Under the pieces are notes generated by a model. That model was not told the origin of the DNA, did not search any database, and was given only the letters and a program-made list of their open reading frames with translations. 64,000 nt of DNA from Niabella yanshanensis (lineage in GTDB: Bacteria > Bacteroidota > Bacteroidia > Chitinophagales > Chitinophagaceae): contig NZ_CP139960.1 in assembly GCF_034424215.1 (NCBI RefSeq), forward strand, positions 868,001 to 932,000, read 5' to 3'. The translations under genes and the position numbers were made by a program. How positions within the stretch are numbered: the stretch's first letter is position 1; each line of letters starts with the position of its first letter. Positions 52,744 to 60,310 of the stretch are shown piece after piece.

Positions 52744-53794
52744 GAATATGCTTATACACCAGGTCTTGCAGGTCTCTTGTAGCAGTAGCTCTCGATGCTT
52801 TAGTAATTGAAACATACTTTTGAGAAGTCATTCCACCTTCAAACTTTGCAATACCTACATCAAACATTTTCATTATCGCCTTTAGCTGCCGTTCATTCAA
52901 TTGATGCTTATGGGTGTCCAGAAATTTAGCCTTACCTATTGTGAATAGAACCACATGTTTTGCGTTTTTCTGAGATTCAAGAATAACTTTAGAAAAGTAT
53001 AATATCCACTCAGTTACATCTAATGTTCGCTGAGCATATTTAAGGGCGTTATAATACTTCTTTCTGTCTTTTTCAATTGTACTTGAGAGACTCATCAGAA
53101 CTGGCCTTCCCAGAGATTGTGATAAGCATTTTTCAGCAACGGCCCTTCCTATCCTTCCGTTTCCATCTTCAAAAGGATGTATACTTTCAAAATATAAATG
53201 AGATATAGAGGTCTTGATAAAAATATTCCTGATATCATTTCCCGAAGTTTCAAAATTGTTATACCATTTCACAAACTTTTTCATTTCGCCCGCTACCTCA
53301 TTTGAAGGGGGCGCTTCGAAATGACCCACCTCTTTACCGAAAGCTCCTGAAATAATCTGCATAGGTTCTTTACCGGTTCTGTACACGCCTGCATTGATAT
53401 ACGCATTCCCTTTCATGAGGTCGTGGTGCCAGCTTTTTAATGCCAGCTCCGTCAACTTATCCTGGAAAGACTTCCTTGCATTTACTAGCAAAGCTGCAAT
53501 TCCCTGCGACTTTTTATCTTTTATGTAATTAATATTATCCGCAATGCCCAATTGCTTTTTAAGGGACGACATAATATCCTGCCTGCTAAAAAACTCACCC
53601 TCAATTTCAGAAGTTTTTAGCGCTTCCGTAATCATAAACTGAAGAATAGTATCTTGCTGTATGTCAGCCGGTTGAGCGGCCAGCAAGCCCTTTAGTTCGC
53701 CCGTTTCAAGGGCAAACTCAGTTATCAAAGGGTCTATCACAGTATCATCATATGTGAAATTCGCCCAGTCAGGAAGTTGCCAATTATAGTGCAT
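52694..53794 (-). CDS. Class II Fic protein with C-terminal winged helix
   Basis: 366 aa from the ATG at 53794 (MHYNWQLPDWANF, the start of the Fic_N/DUF4172-type domain); a longer frame begins inside the operator. Inhibitory helix motif T61-S-E-I-E-G66 fits (S/T)xxxE(G/N) placed N-terminal to the Fic core, class II. Core motif HPFEDGNGRIGRA with catalytic His206 is intact, so AMP transfer is expected. Residues ~300-366 (ERQLKAIMKMFDVG, TSQKYVSITKASRATATRDLQDLVYKHILIQKGEGRSVRYDL) form a winged helix. Two palindromic operators surround its -7 element, pointing to autoregulation. No toxin/antitoxin partner gene adjoins it. Confidence 0.93.
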   Translation of the reverse strand: MHYNWQLPDWANFTYDDTVIDPLITEFALETGELKGLLAAQPADIQQDTILQFMITEALKTSEIEGEFFSRQDIMSSLKKQLGIADNINYIKDKKSQGIAALLVNARKSFQDKLTELALKSWHHDLMKGNAYINAGVYRTGKEPMQIISGAFGKEVGHFEAPPSNEVAGEMKKFVKWYNNFETSGNDIRNIFIKTSISHLYFESIHPFEDGNGRIGRAVAEKCLSQSLGRPVLMSLSSTIEKDRKKYYNALKYAQRTLDVTEWILYFSKVILESQKNAKHVVLFTIGKAKFLDTHKHQLNERQLKAIMKMFDVGIAKFEGGMTSQKYVSITKASRATATRDLQDLVYKHILIQKGEGRSVRYDLNM

Positions 53795-53865
53795 GAGGCA
53801 ATTATTAAAATTAATTGCCTCAAATATAGGCAAAATATGAGGCAATTAGGCGAATTAATCGCCTC
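53795..53865. promoter_or_regulatory. Two 27-bp palindromic operators at the fic promoter
   Basis: GAGGCAATTA-N7-TAATTGCCTC at 53795-53821 and GAGGCAATTA-N7-TAATCGCCTC at 53839-53865. Centres are 44 bases apart (about four helical turns). The first directly abuts the fic start codon; the second lies over the expected -33 region. A -7 match TATATTTG (minus strand, 53828-53821) lies between them, sharing its last base with the first operator. Confidence 0.75.
53821..53828 (-). promoter_or_regulatory. -7 element TATATTTG of the fic gene
   Basis: Exact match to TAnnTTTG on the minus strand, 26 bases upstream of the ATG, placed between the two operators. No clear -33 TTTG at 19-21 bases; that region is inside the distal operator. 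Confidence 0.6.
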
Positions 53866-53925
53866 ATACTGACGAAAAAATGATTGAGAATTACCAATTA
53901 CCCAGAAACTCTTAAACGTTCACCT

Positions 53926-54165
53926 TTATTTAATTTTGATCCACTCAAAAACACCATTCTGGTTAATGATTATAGCCGCCACTCTGCCGTCTTTCAGTTT
54001 AAATTCGCCGATGGCATCGGGAATTTAGCCTGAAATGAGTAGCGTCCGTGATCAATATATCAAAGCATCCTGTCCAGATACTTTGGCAACTAAACCATCT
54101 TTCATCTTTGAAACTGTAATCGTTCTACTCTTATTGCTATCGATCGCAGGCCATTTTATACATTA
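53926..54165 (-). pseudogene. 3' remnant of a beta-lactamase-family serine hydrolase
   Basis: On the minus strand one frame reads SNKSRTITVSKMKDGLVAKVSGQDALIY then stops; a second frame continues AIGEFKLKDGRVAAIIINQNGVFEWIKIK to a stop at 53926-53928. Together these match the small beta-sandwich (DUF3471-like) at the end of secreted serine hydrolases, broken by a frameshift near 54050. The catalytic domain is absent. Recognised by eye. Confidence 0.5.
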
Positions 54166-54237
54166 AAACAACTCTTCGCCGGGTTCTGATAAGGAGTCCT
54201 TTGGGCAAAGTGACAGTATATTTTGGATCGACATTAC

Positions 54238-54323
54238 GTAGAGATTTCTCGATTCGCTCTCCAAAGGCTCTAAGAGCTCCTTCGGAGAGCGAATCGCTCC
54301 TGCATCACTGGCTCGAAATGACG
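54238..54323. repeat. Solo copy of the dispersed GTAGAGNTTTCTC...CGAAAYGACG repeat
   Basis: Starts GTAGAGATTTCTC and ends CGAAATGACG, as do the copies flanking the GIY-YIG gene at 58.4-59.0 kb. Contains a perfect 12-bp inverted repeat (GATTCGCTCTCC at 54251-54262 with GGAGAGCGAATC at 54284-54295). With the hydrolase remnant it accounts for most of the 53880-54396 gap. Confidence 0.6.
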
Positions 54324-54339
54324 AGCGTAATTTTTCCCG

Positions 54340-54399
54340 ATCTCGTAAACCCAATATCGTATCTCGTAAACAGGTGCACCAACCTCCCTCCTACATTTG
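54340..54399 (+). promoter_or_regulatory. -7 element and direct repeats upstream of the siderophore receptor
   Basis: TACATTTG at 54392-54399 fits TAnnTTTG and is 21 bases before the ATG. ATCTCGTAAAC occurs twice, at 54340-54350 and 54361-54371, exactly 21 bases apart (two helical turns), just upstream: candidate regulator site. No -33 match. Confidence 0.45.
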
Positions 54400-54420
54400 C
54401 GCCTCAATAAACCAATATCC

Positions 54421-56727
54421 ATGCGCAAACTCCTCTTTCTACTGGCAGTATTAAGCATTGTCACCCTCATCAACGCACAAACAGGAACGATCACCGGTAA
54501 TGTTACCACTTCCGATGGCAAACCGGCTGAGCTCGTTAATATCACCCTCGAAAAAACCAACAGAGGCGCCACGGTTAATGCCGCCGGGAAGTATACCATC
54601 AATAAAGTTCCCGCAGGTACTTATACCATCATCGCCAGCTTTACCGGATTGGTGAGCCAACAAACTCAGATAACGGTAACCGCCGGACAAGCCACCACGG
54701 CCGATTTCAGGCTTACGGAAAGCCGCGAAGAACTGCAGGAAGTGGTAGTACAATCCTCTTCTCATAGCGTTACCAATAAGGCTTCGGATATGATCGCCCG
54801 TATGCCTATCCGCAACCTTGAGAATCCGCAGGTATATAATATTGTAGGCAAAGAGCTCATCAAGCAACAAAATATTATTGCCATTACCGATGCCTTCAGC
54901 AATGCACCGGGTGTCAATCCTATTTTATATCCCAGTGGTGGTATCGGCGCTTTGTCGAGGGGTTTTTCTACGGATGTGAATGCCCGCAACGGCATGCAAT
55001 CCACCACCGGCCGCTCCAGTGCCGATATTGCCAATATCGAGCGAATCGAATTTATTAAAGGTCCTTCGGGCACTTTGTTTGGAGGGGGTATTTCCTCCTT
55101 TGGGGGCGTGGTGAACCTGGTTACCAAAAAACCATTTGAAACTTTTAAAGGGCAGGTGGATCTTTCTTTAGGTAGCTTTAACCTCGGACGTATCAGCACC
55201 GATATCAATGCACCTTTAAACAGCGACAAAACCCTGCTCTTCAGGGCCAATGGCGCTATTCAAAAACAAGACAGCTATAATGAGCGTGGCTTTTATAACA
55301 GCGCCATCTTTGCGCCCAGCCTTTTGTATAAAGCAACCGATCGCTTAAACATACTCATCGATGCAGAGATCTACAGCGTCAATTCCGTACAACCCAGCTA
55401 TACCCGTATTGATGAAGCAGCCGGCTTCCGCTCTTATGCCGATCTGCCCCTGGATTATAAAAGATCTTTATTAAGCAACGACCTGGATGCCAAAAGCACG
55501 GGCAGCAAATTCTTTGGAGAAGCCAAATACCAGATCAATGATAACTGGACCTCCACCACCGCCCTGGCTTTTGTAAACGAATATGTAGAACGCAGCTACC
55601 AGGACTATCCGGTTTGGTACAGCCGCGACAGCGTTGCCATCGATGTATCCAAATACGGACCCGTAAGTAATACCTATACCAACTTCCAGCAAAACTTTAA
55701 CGGCAGCTTTAAAACCGGCTCTTTAAAACATACTTTCCTGGCGGGACTCAACTTTACACAAGCAGCCGGCTATGGACAAAGTGGCGGCACGGGAGTTATC
55801 CGCAGATTATCTGCCACCAGCCCCGGCAAAGTAGACCGTACTTTGGTGGACAGCGCACTGGTTCCGGGTTCGCTTATGGATTGGGGCACTTTAAAAAACA
55901 TTACGTATGCCGCCTATGTATCAGACGTGATCAATTTTAGCGACCGCCTCTATGCCATGCTCAGCCTGCGGTACGATTATATGGATGCCCGCTCCAAAGG
56001 TCCCTGGGCCAGTCCGTATACACAGGGCTCCTTATCTCCTAAACTAGGATTGGTTTACCAGGTGATCAAAGACAAGGTATCGCTGTTTGCCAGCTATATG
56101 AACGGTTTTCAGAACTACCCGCCGGTTAGTCAGCCTGATGGCTCCCAGTTTATGGTAAAACCTATTTATGCGGTGCAGTATGAAGGTGGCGCCAAAGCTG
56201 AGTTGCTGGATAAAAAGATCAATACCACATTGAGTTATTATTATATCGACATCAATAATGCCATTCGTTACACTTCTGACTTCTTTGCTTTCCAGGATGG
56301 CAGACAGGTAAGCAAGGGTATCGAGTTCGACTTTACCGCCAATCCCGTTGCAGGACTTACCACCATACTCGGCTATGGTTATAACGACAACCGCATCATC
56401 AATACCGAAGGCATGGAGAACAATAAAGTTTCCAACTCTCCTACCCACCTGGCCAACTACTGGTTCAACTACCAGTTTCAATCAGGCAAGCTTAAAAACT
56501 TCGGACTGGGTGCCGGTGGCAACTATGTATCTGATGCGTATTTTGATGATACCAATCTCTTCCTGCTACCCGCTTATCATATCGTAAACGCCAGCGCGTT
56601 TTATGAAAATGATAAATGGAGAGTAGGTTTAAAGTTCAATAATATCGGCAATCAAAGAAGCTGGGGCTTCTGGGGAGCGCCCAATCCCACCCGCAATTTC
56701 GTGGCCAATTTCACCTTCAAATTCTAA
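54421..56727 (+). CDS. TonB-dependent siderophore-type receptor
   Basis: 768 aa from the ATG at 54421 (MRKLLFLLAVLSIVTLINAQ, a clean signal peptide); an upstream in-frame ATG overlaps the -7 element. Carboxypeptidase-regulatory-like domain (~21-105), plug with GFSTDVNARNGMQ, IERIEFIKGPSGTLFGGGISSFGGVVNLVTKKP, then a barrel ending FVANFTFKF. The plug pattern is that of FhuA/FhuE-like ferri-siderophore receptors. Followed 3 bases later by a PepSY membrane protein, supporting an iron-uptake role. Confidence 0.92.
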   Translation: MRKLLFLLAVLSIVTLINAQTGTITGNVTTSDGKPAELVNITLEKTNRGATVNAAGKYTINKVPAGTYTIIASFTGLVSQQTQITVTAGQATTADFRLTESREELQEVVVQSSSHSVTNKASDMIARMPIRNLENPQVYNIVGKELIKQQNIIAITDAFSNAPGVNPILYPSGGIGALSRGFSTDVNARNGMQSTTGRSSADIANIERIEFIKGPSGTLFGGGISSFGGVVNLVTKKPFETFKGQVDLSLGSFNLGRISTDINAPLNSDKTLLFRANGAIQKQDSYNERGFYNSAIFAPSLLYKATDRLNILIDAEIYSVNSVQPSYTRIDEAAGFRSYADLPLDYKRSLLSNDLDAKSTGSKFFGEAKYQINDNWTSTTALAFVNEYVERSYQDYPVWYSRDSVAIDVSKYGPVSNTYTNFQQNFNGSFKTGSLKHTFLAGLNFTQAAGYGQSGGTGVIRRLSATSPGKVDRTLVDSALVPGSLMDWGTLKNITYAAYVSDVINFSDRLYAMLSLRYDYMDARSKGPWASPYTQGSLSPKLGLVYQVIKDKVSLFASYMNGFQNYPPVSQPDGSQFMVKPIYAVQYEGGAKAELLDKKINTTLSYYYIDINNAIRYTSDFFAFQDGRQVSKGIEFDFTANPVAGLTTILGYGYNDNRIINTEGMENNKVSNSPTHLANYWFNYQFQSGKLKNFGLGAGGNYVSDAYFDDTNLFLLPAYHIVNASAFYENDKWRVGLKFNNIGNQRSWGFWGAPNPTRNFVANFTFKF

Positions 56728-56730
56728 GGG

Positions 56731-57879
56731 TTGAAGGCAAAAAAAGCCATTGGCAAAATACACTTCTGGCTCGGACTTTCGTCCGGGCTGGTTGTTTTTA
56801 TACTCGGCATTACCGGTTGTATACTGGCTTTTGAATATGAGCTCAAAGACCTGTTTTATCATCAACGCATATTTACCCCTCCACCCCACAACCAGCCTAT
56901 GCAGCCTGCCAGCCAGTTACTTAATGTGGCGGCAGCAGCGCTCGGCTCCGAGTACCGGCCCGACAATATCCGCTACTACGAACCCGGCAGAAATGTGCAG
57001 GTAGGCGTATATCAAACCAATGAGCAGGGCTGGAATATGTTCAGCCATATCAAAGCCTATAAAACGGTTTATGTAAACCCCTACACCGCAAAAGTGGTGT
57101 ATGTGGAAGATACGAAATACGAGTTCTTTTACCTGGTGTTTAGCCTGCATTATGATCTTATGCTGGCCGGTACCGGCGAAAAGATCGTAGGCTGGGCCAC
57201 GGTTATTTTTATTGTGATGTTGATTACCGGGCTGGTGTTATGGTGGCCCAGGAACAAAGCTGCTGCCCGGCAACGGTTTTCTTTTAAGTGGAAAGCCACC
57301 ACCAAATGGAAACGCAAAAACTACGACCTGCATAATATACTCGGCTTTTACGCCCTGCTCTTCGCGCTGCTTATTGCCCTTACCGGTTTGGTATGGGCTT
57401 TTACCTGGTTCGATAGCAGTGTGCAGTGGCTGGCAAATGGCGGCAAGCATACGCCGGACTGGCCAACCTTTCAATCAGACAGCACTGCCACACCACATGC
57501 AGCAGTGTATGATCATATACTCGCGCACATGCAGCGGCAGGCCCCCAATGAAAAAACCTATTATATCAGCGTACCCGCCACTAAAAGTGAAAGCGTCTAT
57601 GGCTATGCCCAATCCTTCAACAAAAATTATAAATGGACCGGCTTTTATTACGACCAGCAAACCGGCAAAAACCTTTGGCTCAACCGGTTTAAAGACCGCC
57701 TGCCCGGCGATCAGCTCCGTAATATGAACTTCGATATCCATACCGGCCTCATCCTCGGTTGGCCTGGTCGTATACTTGCCTTCCTGGTAAGCTTTATTGC
57801 CGCAGGCCTGCCCATCACCGGTTTCTATATCTGGTGGGGCAGAAAGAAGAAGCCTTCGTCGGGCTCAGGCCGACACTAA
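56731..57879 (+). CDS. PepSY-associated membrane protein (siderophore reductase-like)
   Basis: 382 aa if the TTG at 56731 is used; the first residues KAKKAIGKIHFWLGLSSGLVVFILGITGCILAFEYEL are the conserved start of the family, so a non-ATG start is likely. Four membrane helices (~13-35, ~148-170, ~203-225, ~345-370) and periplasmic PepSY-type segments between them; conserved His/Trp in helices (HFWLGL, DIHTGLILGWPGR). Relatives reduce ferric siderophores at the inner membrane. Three bases after the receptor gene, same operon. Confidence 0.9.
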   Translation: MKAKKAIGKIHFWLGLSSGLVVFILGITGCILAFEYELKDLFYHQRIFTPPPHNQPMQPASQLLNVAAAALGSEYRPDNIRYYEPGRNVQVGVYQTNEQGWNMFSHIKAYKTVYVNPYTAKVVYVEDTKYEFFYLVFSLHYDLMLAGTGEKIVGWATVIFIVMLITGLVLWWPRNKAAARQRFSFKWKATTKWKRKNYDLHNILGFYALLFALLIALTGLVWAFTWFDSSVQWLANGGKHTPDWPTFQSDSTATPHAAVYDHILAHMQRQAPNEKTYYISVPATKSESVYGYAQSFNKNYKWTGFYYDQQTGKNLWLNRFKDRLPGDQLRNMNFDIHTGLILGWPGRILAFLVSFIAAGLPITGFYIWWGRKKKPSSGSGRH

Positions 57880-57947
57880 GGTCAGTATCAGCATTGCCCT
57901 TATAGCCTTTTTCGATTCGTTAGTTAAATAGTTATGCGGGCCGCTGC

Positions 57948-58172
57948 CTATTCCCACGCTACCAACTGGCCGCAACAGGGCAGCGCCAGGCTACTGCGGG
58001 TATATGCACTCCCTTTTGCCGTTCCGTTAGGCGTAATAGCCAGGGCCACCTGCGAAAGATCGATAGGTGTTTCATCAGGATCGGGCGTGTCTGTTTTTTG
58101 GCAGGACATTGCCATGCTTAACAGTAGTAAAGCGAAGAATAGGGAGCCCGTACGGAGGGATCTTGTTTTCAT
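57948..58172 (-). CDS. Small lipoprotein, possibly truncated
   Basis: 74 aa from the ATG at 58172 (an ATG six codons earlier is also in frame). Signal peptide with lipobox SMAMSC, then a Thr/Asp/Pro-rich spacer (QKTDTPDPDETPID) and ~40 residues ending VAWE. The spacer looks like the linker of a larger lipoprotein whose body is missing, so this may be a stub. Convergent with the PepSY gene. Confidence 0.5.
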   Translation of the reverse strand: MKTRSLRTGSLFFALLLLSMAMSCQKTDTPDPDETPIDLSQVALAITPNGTAKGSAYTRSSLALPCCGQLVAWE

Positions 58173-58190
58173 AATTTTGGTTTTATTCAA

Positions 58191-58536
58191 TTGATCAGTG
58201 TAAAAGTTTAGGGTACAAATATGGAGAGTTGGGGGTTGGCAGCATATCCTTTAAAAGGGGGATTTTTTGCGATTCGGCAAGCTCTCCGGAGCGAAGCGGA
58301 ATGCCCGTGCCGGTTCGGGCGGGGAGGTATTTCATGTTACGGAGCGGGATTCGGCTTTTTTTACCGTCATCCCGACCGAAGCGCAGCGTAGCGGAGGGAT
58401 CTCGAGTTACGGAGGGGGATTCGGCTACACGTAGAGGTTTCTCCGTGCGCTCCTACGTCGCTTAGTCGAAACGACGGCATGGGTGGTCATCCATCGTGAA
58501 TTAAATTAAGTCCCGATAATTTTGTAAATTACCAAT
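58191..58536. repeat. Dispersed-repeat copies upstream of the GIY-YIG gene
   Basis: No gene. One full copy lies at 58366-58492 (GTCATCCCGACCGAA ... GTTACGGAG ... GTAGAGGTTTCTC ... CGAAACGACGGCATGGGT). A partial copy precedes it (GTTACGGAGCGGGATTCGGC at 58335 onward, with a GCCCG/CGGGC hairpin). The same unit recurs after the GIY-YIG gene. Confidence 0.65.
58517..58524 (+). promoter_or_regulatory. Possible -7 element TAATTTTG for the GIY-YIG gene
   Basis: Fits TAnnTTTG and is 12 bases before the ATG, so the leader would be only a few bases. It lies just outside the left repeat; no clear -33. Confidence 0.35.
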
Positions 58537-58854
58537 ATGGACAAAGGCGGCTTTATCTATATCCTAACCAATAAAAGACTCACCGTGCTTTACACCGGCG
58601 TTACAGCTAACTTAAGGAGACGAATATGGGAACACGAGCATCATGAAAAGCCGGGTAGCTTTACTGATCAATATAATGTTTGCTTCCTCATCTACTACGA
58701 ATGGTTCGATAATATAGTAACAGCTATCGCGAGAGAAAAACAAATAAAGAAATGGAGGAGGGAAAAGAAAGAAGCGCTGATCTCAACTAAGAACCCTGAC
58801 AGGGAATTTCTTAACGACGAAGTGTATAATGATATTTATAGGTTATTATATTGA
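58537..58854 (+). CDS. GIY-YIG nuclease-domain protein
   Basis: 105 aa single-domain protein of the UvrC/Intron-type GIY-YIG superfamily, UPF0213-like branch: FIYILTNKRLTVLYTGVTANLRRRIWEHEHHEKPGSFTDQYNV, then AIAREKQIKKWRREKKEALI with the conserved Glu. The YIG triad is YTG. These are common in Bacteroidota, role unknown. It is flanked by copies of one dispersed repeat on both sides, which suggests a mobile or repeat-maintaining role (inference). Confidence 0.92.
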   Translation: MDKGGFIYILTNKRLTVLYTGVTANLRRRIWEHEHHEKPGSFTDQYNVCFLIYYEWFDNIVTAIAREKQIKKWRREKKEALISTKNPDREFLNDEVYNDIYRLLY

Positions 58855-58873
58855 GCAAAGGCCTCCCGTTACA

Positions 58874-59050
58874 GTCATCCAGACCGAAATTCATGCAAAG
58901 AACGTGGTGGAGGGATATAGCGTTACGGAGCGGATTTGACTAATAGTAGAGGTTTCTCGGCTCGTTCTCCGAAGGAGTTCTTCGAACCTGAGTCACTCGC
59001 TCTCCAAAGGAGTCCTTCGGACGAAACGACGGCATGGGTAATTGTCATCC
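58874..59050. repeat. Dispersed-repeat copy downstream of the GIY-YIG gene
   Basis: GTCATCCAGACCGAA, GGAGGGAT, GTTACGGAGCGGATT, GTAGAGGTTTCTC and CGAAACGACGGCATGGGT occur in the same order and direction as in the left copy at 58366-58492, with an extra segment containing CTCCGAAGGAG-type palindromes. Ends beside the ackA stop. Confidence 0.65.
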
Positions 59051-59077
59051 TGAACCAAACAGCCTCCAACCGTCATG

Positions 59078-60283
59078 CTACCTTACCACCTCCCATGTCT
59101 GTAAAGCAATTTCCAGCTCCTCATTTGTTGGTATAACTAATATCTTTACCGGGCTATTTTCCGCCTGGATTTCTACCGGTTGTTTGGGATGATTTTTTGA
59201 AATATTAGCGGCCTCGTTGATCACAATGCCTAATCCTGACAGATTACTGCAGGAAAGCTGCCTGGTTAGCGCGTCATTCTCTCCTATGCCGGCGGTAAAT
59301 ATTATGGTATCTACCCCGTTTAAAACCGCCGTATAGGCCCCTATATATTTTTTGATGCGATGGGTGTACATTTCATAGCAAAGAATGGCATGTTTGTCTC
59401 CTTCATGGTACAGCTTGCTGACATCCCTTGCATCATTACTGCCGGTGATCCCCAGCATGCCACTTTGCTTATTCAACACATTTTTGATTTCCTCCAGCGA
59501 CATATTCATTTCTTCGGCCATGTGAAAAATGATCGAGGGATCGATATCGCCGCTACGGGTACCCATGATCAGTCCGGCCAGCGGACCAAAGCCCATGCTG
59601 GTTTCTACGCTCTCCCCTTTTTCATTAATGGCACACATACTGGCACCATTACCCAGGTGTATAGTAATGGCTTTCAGATCGGTTTTATCCAGGTGTTTTG
59701 AAGCCTGTTCATATACATATTTGTGACTGGTTCCATGAAAGCCATAGGTTCGAATCCTGTCTTCCCGGTAATATTTTTCGGGTATGGCATAACGAAAAGC
59801 TTTTTCGGGCATCGTATGATGAAACGCCGTATCAAATACTGCTACCTGGGTAGCATTGGGAAAGGCTTTCTCTGCCGCATTAATACCTATAAGATTGGCC
59901 GGATTATGCAAAGGCGCTAAAGGAATCAATTCTTTGATGGCCTCTTTTACCTCGCTGGTAACGATCTGCGTTTGGGTGTAATGCTCGCCACCATGCACTA
60001 CTCTATGTCCTATGGCTTTAATATCTTCCCTCTGCTGAATAACACCGGTTTCTTCACTCACCAGCAAGTCTGAAATGGTATTGAAAGCCACTGTGTGATC
60101 GGGCAGATCGAGGCATATTTCTTTTTTATTTTCGTTTCCGTTTTTAGTCCAGGAGTGAACGATATTGCTTCCGTCCATACCTATACGTTCAGCAAGTCCC
60201 TTAGCCAATACGCCGCCGGTTTCCACATTAATAAGCTGGTACTTTAAAGAAGAACTGCCCGCATTAATCACCAATATTTCCAT
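59078..60283 (-). CDS. ackA: Acetate kinase
   Basis: 401 aa, normal length. ILVINAGSSSLKYQL at the N-terminus, HRVVHGGE, FDTAFHHTMPE, RTYGFHGTSHKYV, HLGNGASM, MGFGPLAGLIMGTRSGDIDP and TAGIGEN are the diagnostic ASKHA-fold motifs. Makes ATP from acetyl phosphate and ADP (reversible). Follows pta by 27 bases. Confidence 0.98.
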   Translation of the reverse strand: MEILVINAGSSSLKYQLINVETGGVLAKGLAERIGMDGSNIVHSWTKNGNENKKEICLDLPDHTVAFNTISDLLVSEETGVIQQREDIKAIGHRVVHGGEHYTQTQIVTSEVKEAIKELIPLAPLHNPANLIGINAAEKAFPNATQVAVFDTAFHHTMPEKAFRYAIPEKYYREDRIRTYGFHGTSHKYVYEQASKHLDKTDLKAITIHLGNGASMCAINEKGESVETSMGFGPLAGLIMGTRSGDIDPSIIFHMAEEMNMSLEEIKNVLNKQSGMLGITGSNDARDVSKLYHEGDKHAILCYEMYTHRIKKYIGAYTAVLNGVDTIIFTAGIGENDALTRQLSCSNLSGLGIVINEAANISKNHPKQPVEIQAENSPVKILVIPTNEELEIALQTWEVVR

Positions 60284-60310
60284 CAGATCCTTTTGAGTAT
60301 TTTTATTTGG

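Noticed and set aside
52694-53794. Classic Fic/antitoxin pair (class I)
   Set aside because: The inhibitory motif is inside the Fic protein itself, and no small antitoxin gene lies next to it.
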